Source of the DNA: CAYFIW01 sp964343265
GTDB taxonomy: Bacteria; Chloroflexota; Dehalococcoidia; Lucifugimonadales; UBA826
Length of the DNA: 9,021 nt
NCBI GenBank assembly: GCA_964343265.1
Contig: CAYFIW010000055.1
Location: forward strand, 1-9,021
Direction of reading: 5' to 3'
Under the pieces are notes generated by a model. The model was not told where the DNA came from and searched no databases. It saw only the letters and a list, made by a program, of their open reading frames with translations. Positions 7,863-9,021 of this stretch are shown piece by piece. Position 1 is the first letter of the stretch. Every line of letters starts with the position of its first letter. A program made the position numbers and the translations under genes.

Positions 7863-7866
7863 TCCT
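7863..7866 (-). promoter_or_regulatory. Ribosome binding site deciding the arlI start
   Basis: On the minus strand the bases read AGGA followed by an 8-nt spacer and the ATG at 7854. This supports the first ATG over the in-frame ATG 13 codons later, which has no comparable site. Confidence 0.6.
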
Positions 7867-7869
7867 AAG

Positions 7870-8577
7870 TTAAGCCTTGGCTCTTGATACAGGTATTATT
7901 CGTATTCCCAAACCGGGCTCTACTTCAAAACCGGTGATATTTCCTGTCCTCAGCTCCGCCCCGCGAATCTTGGCAACCTCTAATGTCTTTATAAGACTGG
8001 TCCCGGAAGCCGAAACCTGCAATCTTAAATAAGCATCGCATATTGACCTTACTCTCAACACATATTCTTCATCGAAAGCATTCTCATGCACAGTACAGGC
8101 AATCACCTGGCCGCGCATACATAGTCTTTTAAGTTCGCTGAAAAAATTCTGAATCTGGTCTCCGCCCGCTCTCGAAACAAAGGTGGTTAGTGAATCTATT
8201 ACTATCATCCTCGGTTCTATTTGGGTAGCAATGTGCTTGGTAAGCATGTCCAATACTTCGTTTGGGTCAGTAGAACTGCCCGAAGTACTTATAGGGTATA
8301 CCTGGATTTCATTCAACAAGAAATAATCAGTCAGATCCTGTCCCAAACTCTCCATCTGTCTAAGAAATGAATGAACATTCTGCTCGGTTGTATAAATTAC
8401 AGCTTTCTGACCCGAATTAAGCGTACCCCAGATAAACTGCTGGGCAAATGTGCTTTTACCGGCTGCATCCTGGCCTTCTATTAGCATCACCGTGTTATAC
8501 GGAATACCTCCACCCAGCCTCCTATCCAGTTCAATGGTCCCGGTCGTTATTGCATCCAACCCAGTCTGAGTAACCAT
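7870..8577 (-). CDS. arlH: Archaellum regulator ATPase ArlH (FlaH)
   Basis: This 235-residue RecA/KaiC-like single-domain ATPase matches ArlH in length and layout. Walker A is 'GQDAAGKST' (35-43, Lys41) and Walker B is 'RMIVIDSL' (123-130, Asp128), followed by 'TTFVSRAGGDQ'. The C-terminus, 'FEVEPGLGIRIIPVSRAKA', is strongly like the end of archaeal FlaH proteins. In archaea ArlH forms rings, binds ATP and docks on ArlI, acting as a regulator of motor assembly rather than as the main engine. No Tad or classical type IV pilus system has such a component, so this gene is the best evidence for an archaellum. An AGGGG site (8584-8588) lies 6 nt before the ATG. It starts after an 85-bp gap from the ArlF/G-like gene and is followed by arlI 15 bp on. 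Confidence 0.93.
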   Translation of the reverse strand: MVTQTGLDAITTGTIELDRRLGGGIPYNTVMLIEGQDAAGKSTFAQQFIWGTLNSGQKAVIYTTEQNVHSFLRQMESLGQDLTDYFLLNEIQVYPISTSGSSTDPNEVLDMLTKHIATQIEPRMIVIDSLTTFVSRAGGDQIQNFFSELKRLCMRGQVIACTVHENAFDEEYVLRVRSICDAYLRLQVSASGTSLIKTLEVAKIRGAELRTGNITGFEVEPGLGIRIIPVSRAKA

Positions 8578-8662
8578 CCTATTCCCCTGATAAAATCATC
8601 CTTTAAATTTATATCTACTGAGGATACTCCTAGATATCCATCTTAGCTATTAATTAATCGGT
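8578..8662 (-). promoter_or_regulatory. 85-bp gap upstream of arlH, possible internal promoter
   Basis: This is the only sizeable gap in the minus-strand operon. On the minus strand it contains a TATAAA (8608-8613), which could act as a -10 element but has no convincing -35 partner. It also has a weak 5-bp inverted repeat, GGATA at 8622-8626 with TATCC at 8635-8639, and the arlH ribosome binding site. It could be a secondary promoter or a processing site between the filament-side genes and the motor genes. Confidence 0.25.
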
Positions 8663-9021
8663 CTAATTGTTACATAGTAAATCAAACTTCTTTGTTGAGC
8701 TTACCCCGTTAGGAAAAACCACAACGATCGTTCCTGACTCATCTGAATACCCTGATAAGTTCACTCTTAATTCCATTATTTCACCGGTGTTCAAAATTCC
8801 CTGTTGGAAAACATCATTATTCTTAACAATTCCATCAATTGTAGTGGTTGCCGGAATAGAAACAGACCATTCATTTAATCCTGGTAACAGATCGCCAGAC
8901 CTAGTGAGAAGCGCTGTAGTATTTGAGTCCAGGCTGGCTATAACATCCATATTTTCAAAGTCTGAGAATACTGCCGATCCTTTATTTTCGATATGGAAAT
9001 AATTTACGCATGTCATAGGCT
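8663..9021 (-). CDS. ArlF/ArlG-like archaellum protein, 5'-truncated by the window
   Basis: The visible part runs from an in-frame Met codon at 9016 for 117 residues. The frame stays open to the window edge, and the start of the fold is missing, so the true start probably lies beyond 9021. The visible part is beta-rich with 'FHIENKGSAVFSDFENMDV' near its start, like the Asn-Thr-Gly strand followed by Asp-Val of ArlF/ArlG. The end, 'ILNTGEIMEL' then 'GTIVVVFPNGVSS', resembles the PGE and pNGV strands of that fold. In archaea these proteins have one N-terminal membrane helix and a beta-sandwich outside the membrane that binds the S-layer or forms the stator tip. No helix is seen here, in line with truncation. 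Two Cys residues (one near each end) are present. I cannot decide between ArlF and ArlG. It precedes arlH, as arlF and arlG do in archaea. Confidence 0.72.
   Translation of the reverse strand, partial: PMTCVNYFHIENKGSAVFSDFENMDVIASLDSNTTALLTRSGDLLPGLNEWSVSIPATTTIDGIVKNNDVFQQGILNTGEIMELRVNLSGYSDESGTIVVVFPNGVSSTKKFDLLCNN

Noticed and set aside
8667..9002. Plus-strand open frame opposite the ArlF/G-like gene
   Set aside because: It has no recognisable motif, while the minus-strand frame has family motifs, operon position and continuation past the window edge.

Overview
The window carries the 3' part of an archaellum (archaeal-type flagellum) motor operon in what looks like a bacterial genome. 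The three diagnostic archaellum proteins are present in canonical order on the minus strand: ArlH (RecA/KaiC-like ATPase), ArlI (secretion/rotation ATPase) and ArlJ (two-domain polytopic platform protein). They are preceded at the right edge by a 5'-truncated ArlF/ArlG-like pseudoperiplasmic beta-sandwich protein. The neighbours are bacterial in style: a soluble histidine kinase of the NarX/DesK-type (HisKA_3) class fused to a cyclic-nucleotide-binding domain, a NarL-shaped response regulator, Shine-Dalgarno sites before most genes, and a TGnTATAAT extended -10 promoter. Archaellum genes are known from some Chloroflexota (including Litorilinea and marine SAR202-type lineages). A moderately AT-rich Chloroflexota genome is my best guess, but this is inference. 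An archaeon with acquired bacterial signalling genes is the alternative.

Layout. Positions 1-475 are an AT-rich non-coding stretch ending in a promoter. Two plus-strand genes follow: a membrane-anchored TPR protein (476-1444) and a compact A24-type prepilin peptidase (1456-2019), which could process archaellins. They meet the end of the minus-strand operon tail-to-tail with only 4 bp between the stop codons. The minus-strand operon, in transcription order, is: ArlF/G-like (partial, from 9021), an 85-bp gap, arlH, arlI, arlJ (start overlapping arlI by 53 bp), an unrecognised very acidic protein, a response regulator, and the CNB-histidine kinase. Everything from arlH to the kinase is packed with gaps of 31 bp or less or overlaps, so co-transcription is likely.

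How it may work together. ArlJ is the membrane platform, ArlI drives assembly and rotation, ArlH binds ArlI as a nucleotide-dependent regulator, and ArlF/G-like proteins form the stator-side anchor. The prepilin peptidase trims the class III signal peptides of archaellins, whose genes are not in this window and probably lie beyond the right edge. No recognisable ArlC/D/E or ArlX gene is present. Its place could be taken by the acidic, largely disordered protein lying between ArlJ and the two-component pair. That pair, with a cyclic-nucleotide sensor on the kinase and a receiver protein whose LuxR-like output helix has lost its DNA-contact residues, is the most unusual part. It suggests, without proving, a phosphorelay that acts on the archaellum motor by protein contact rather than by transcription.
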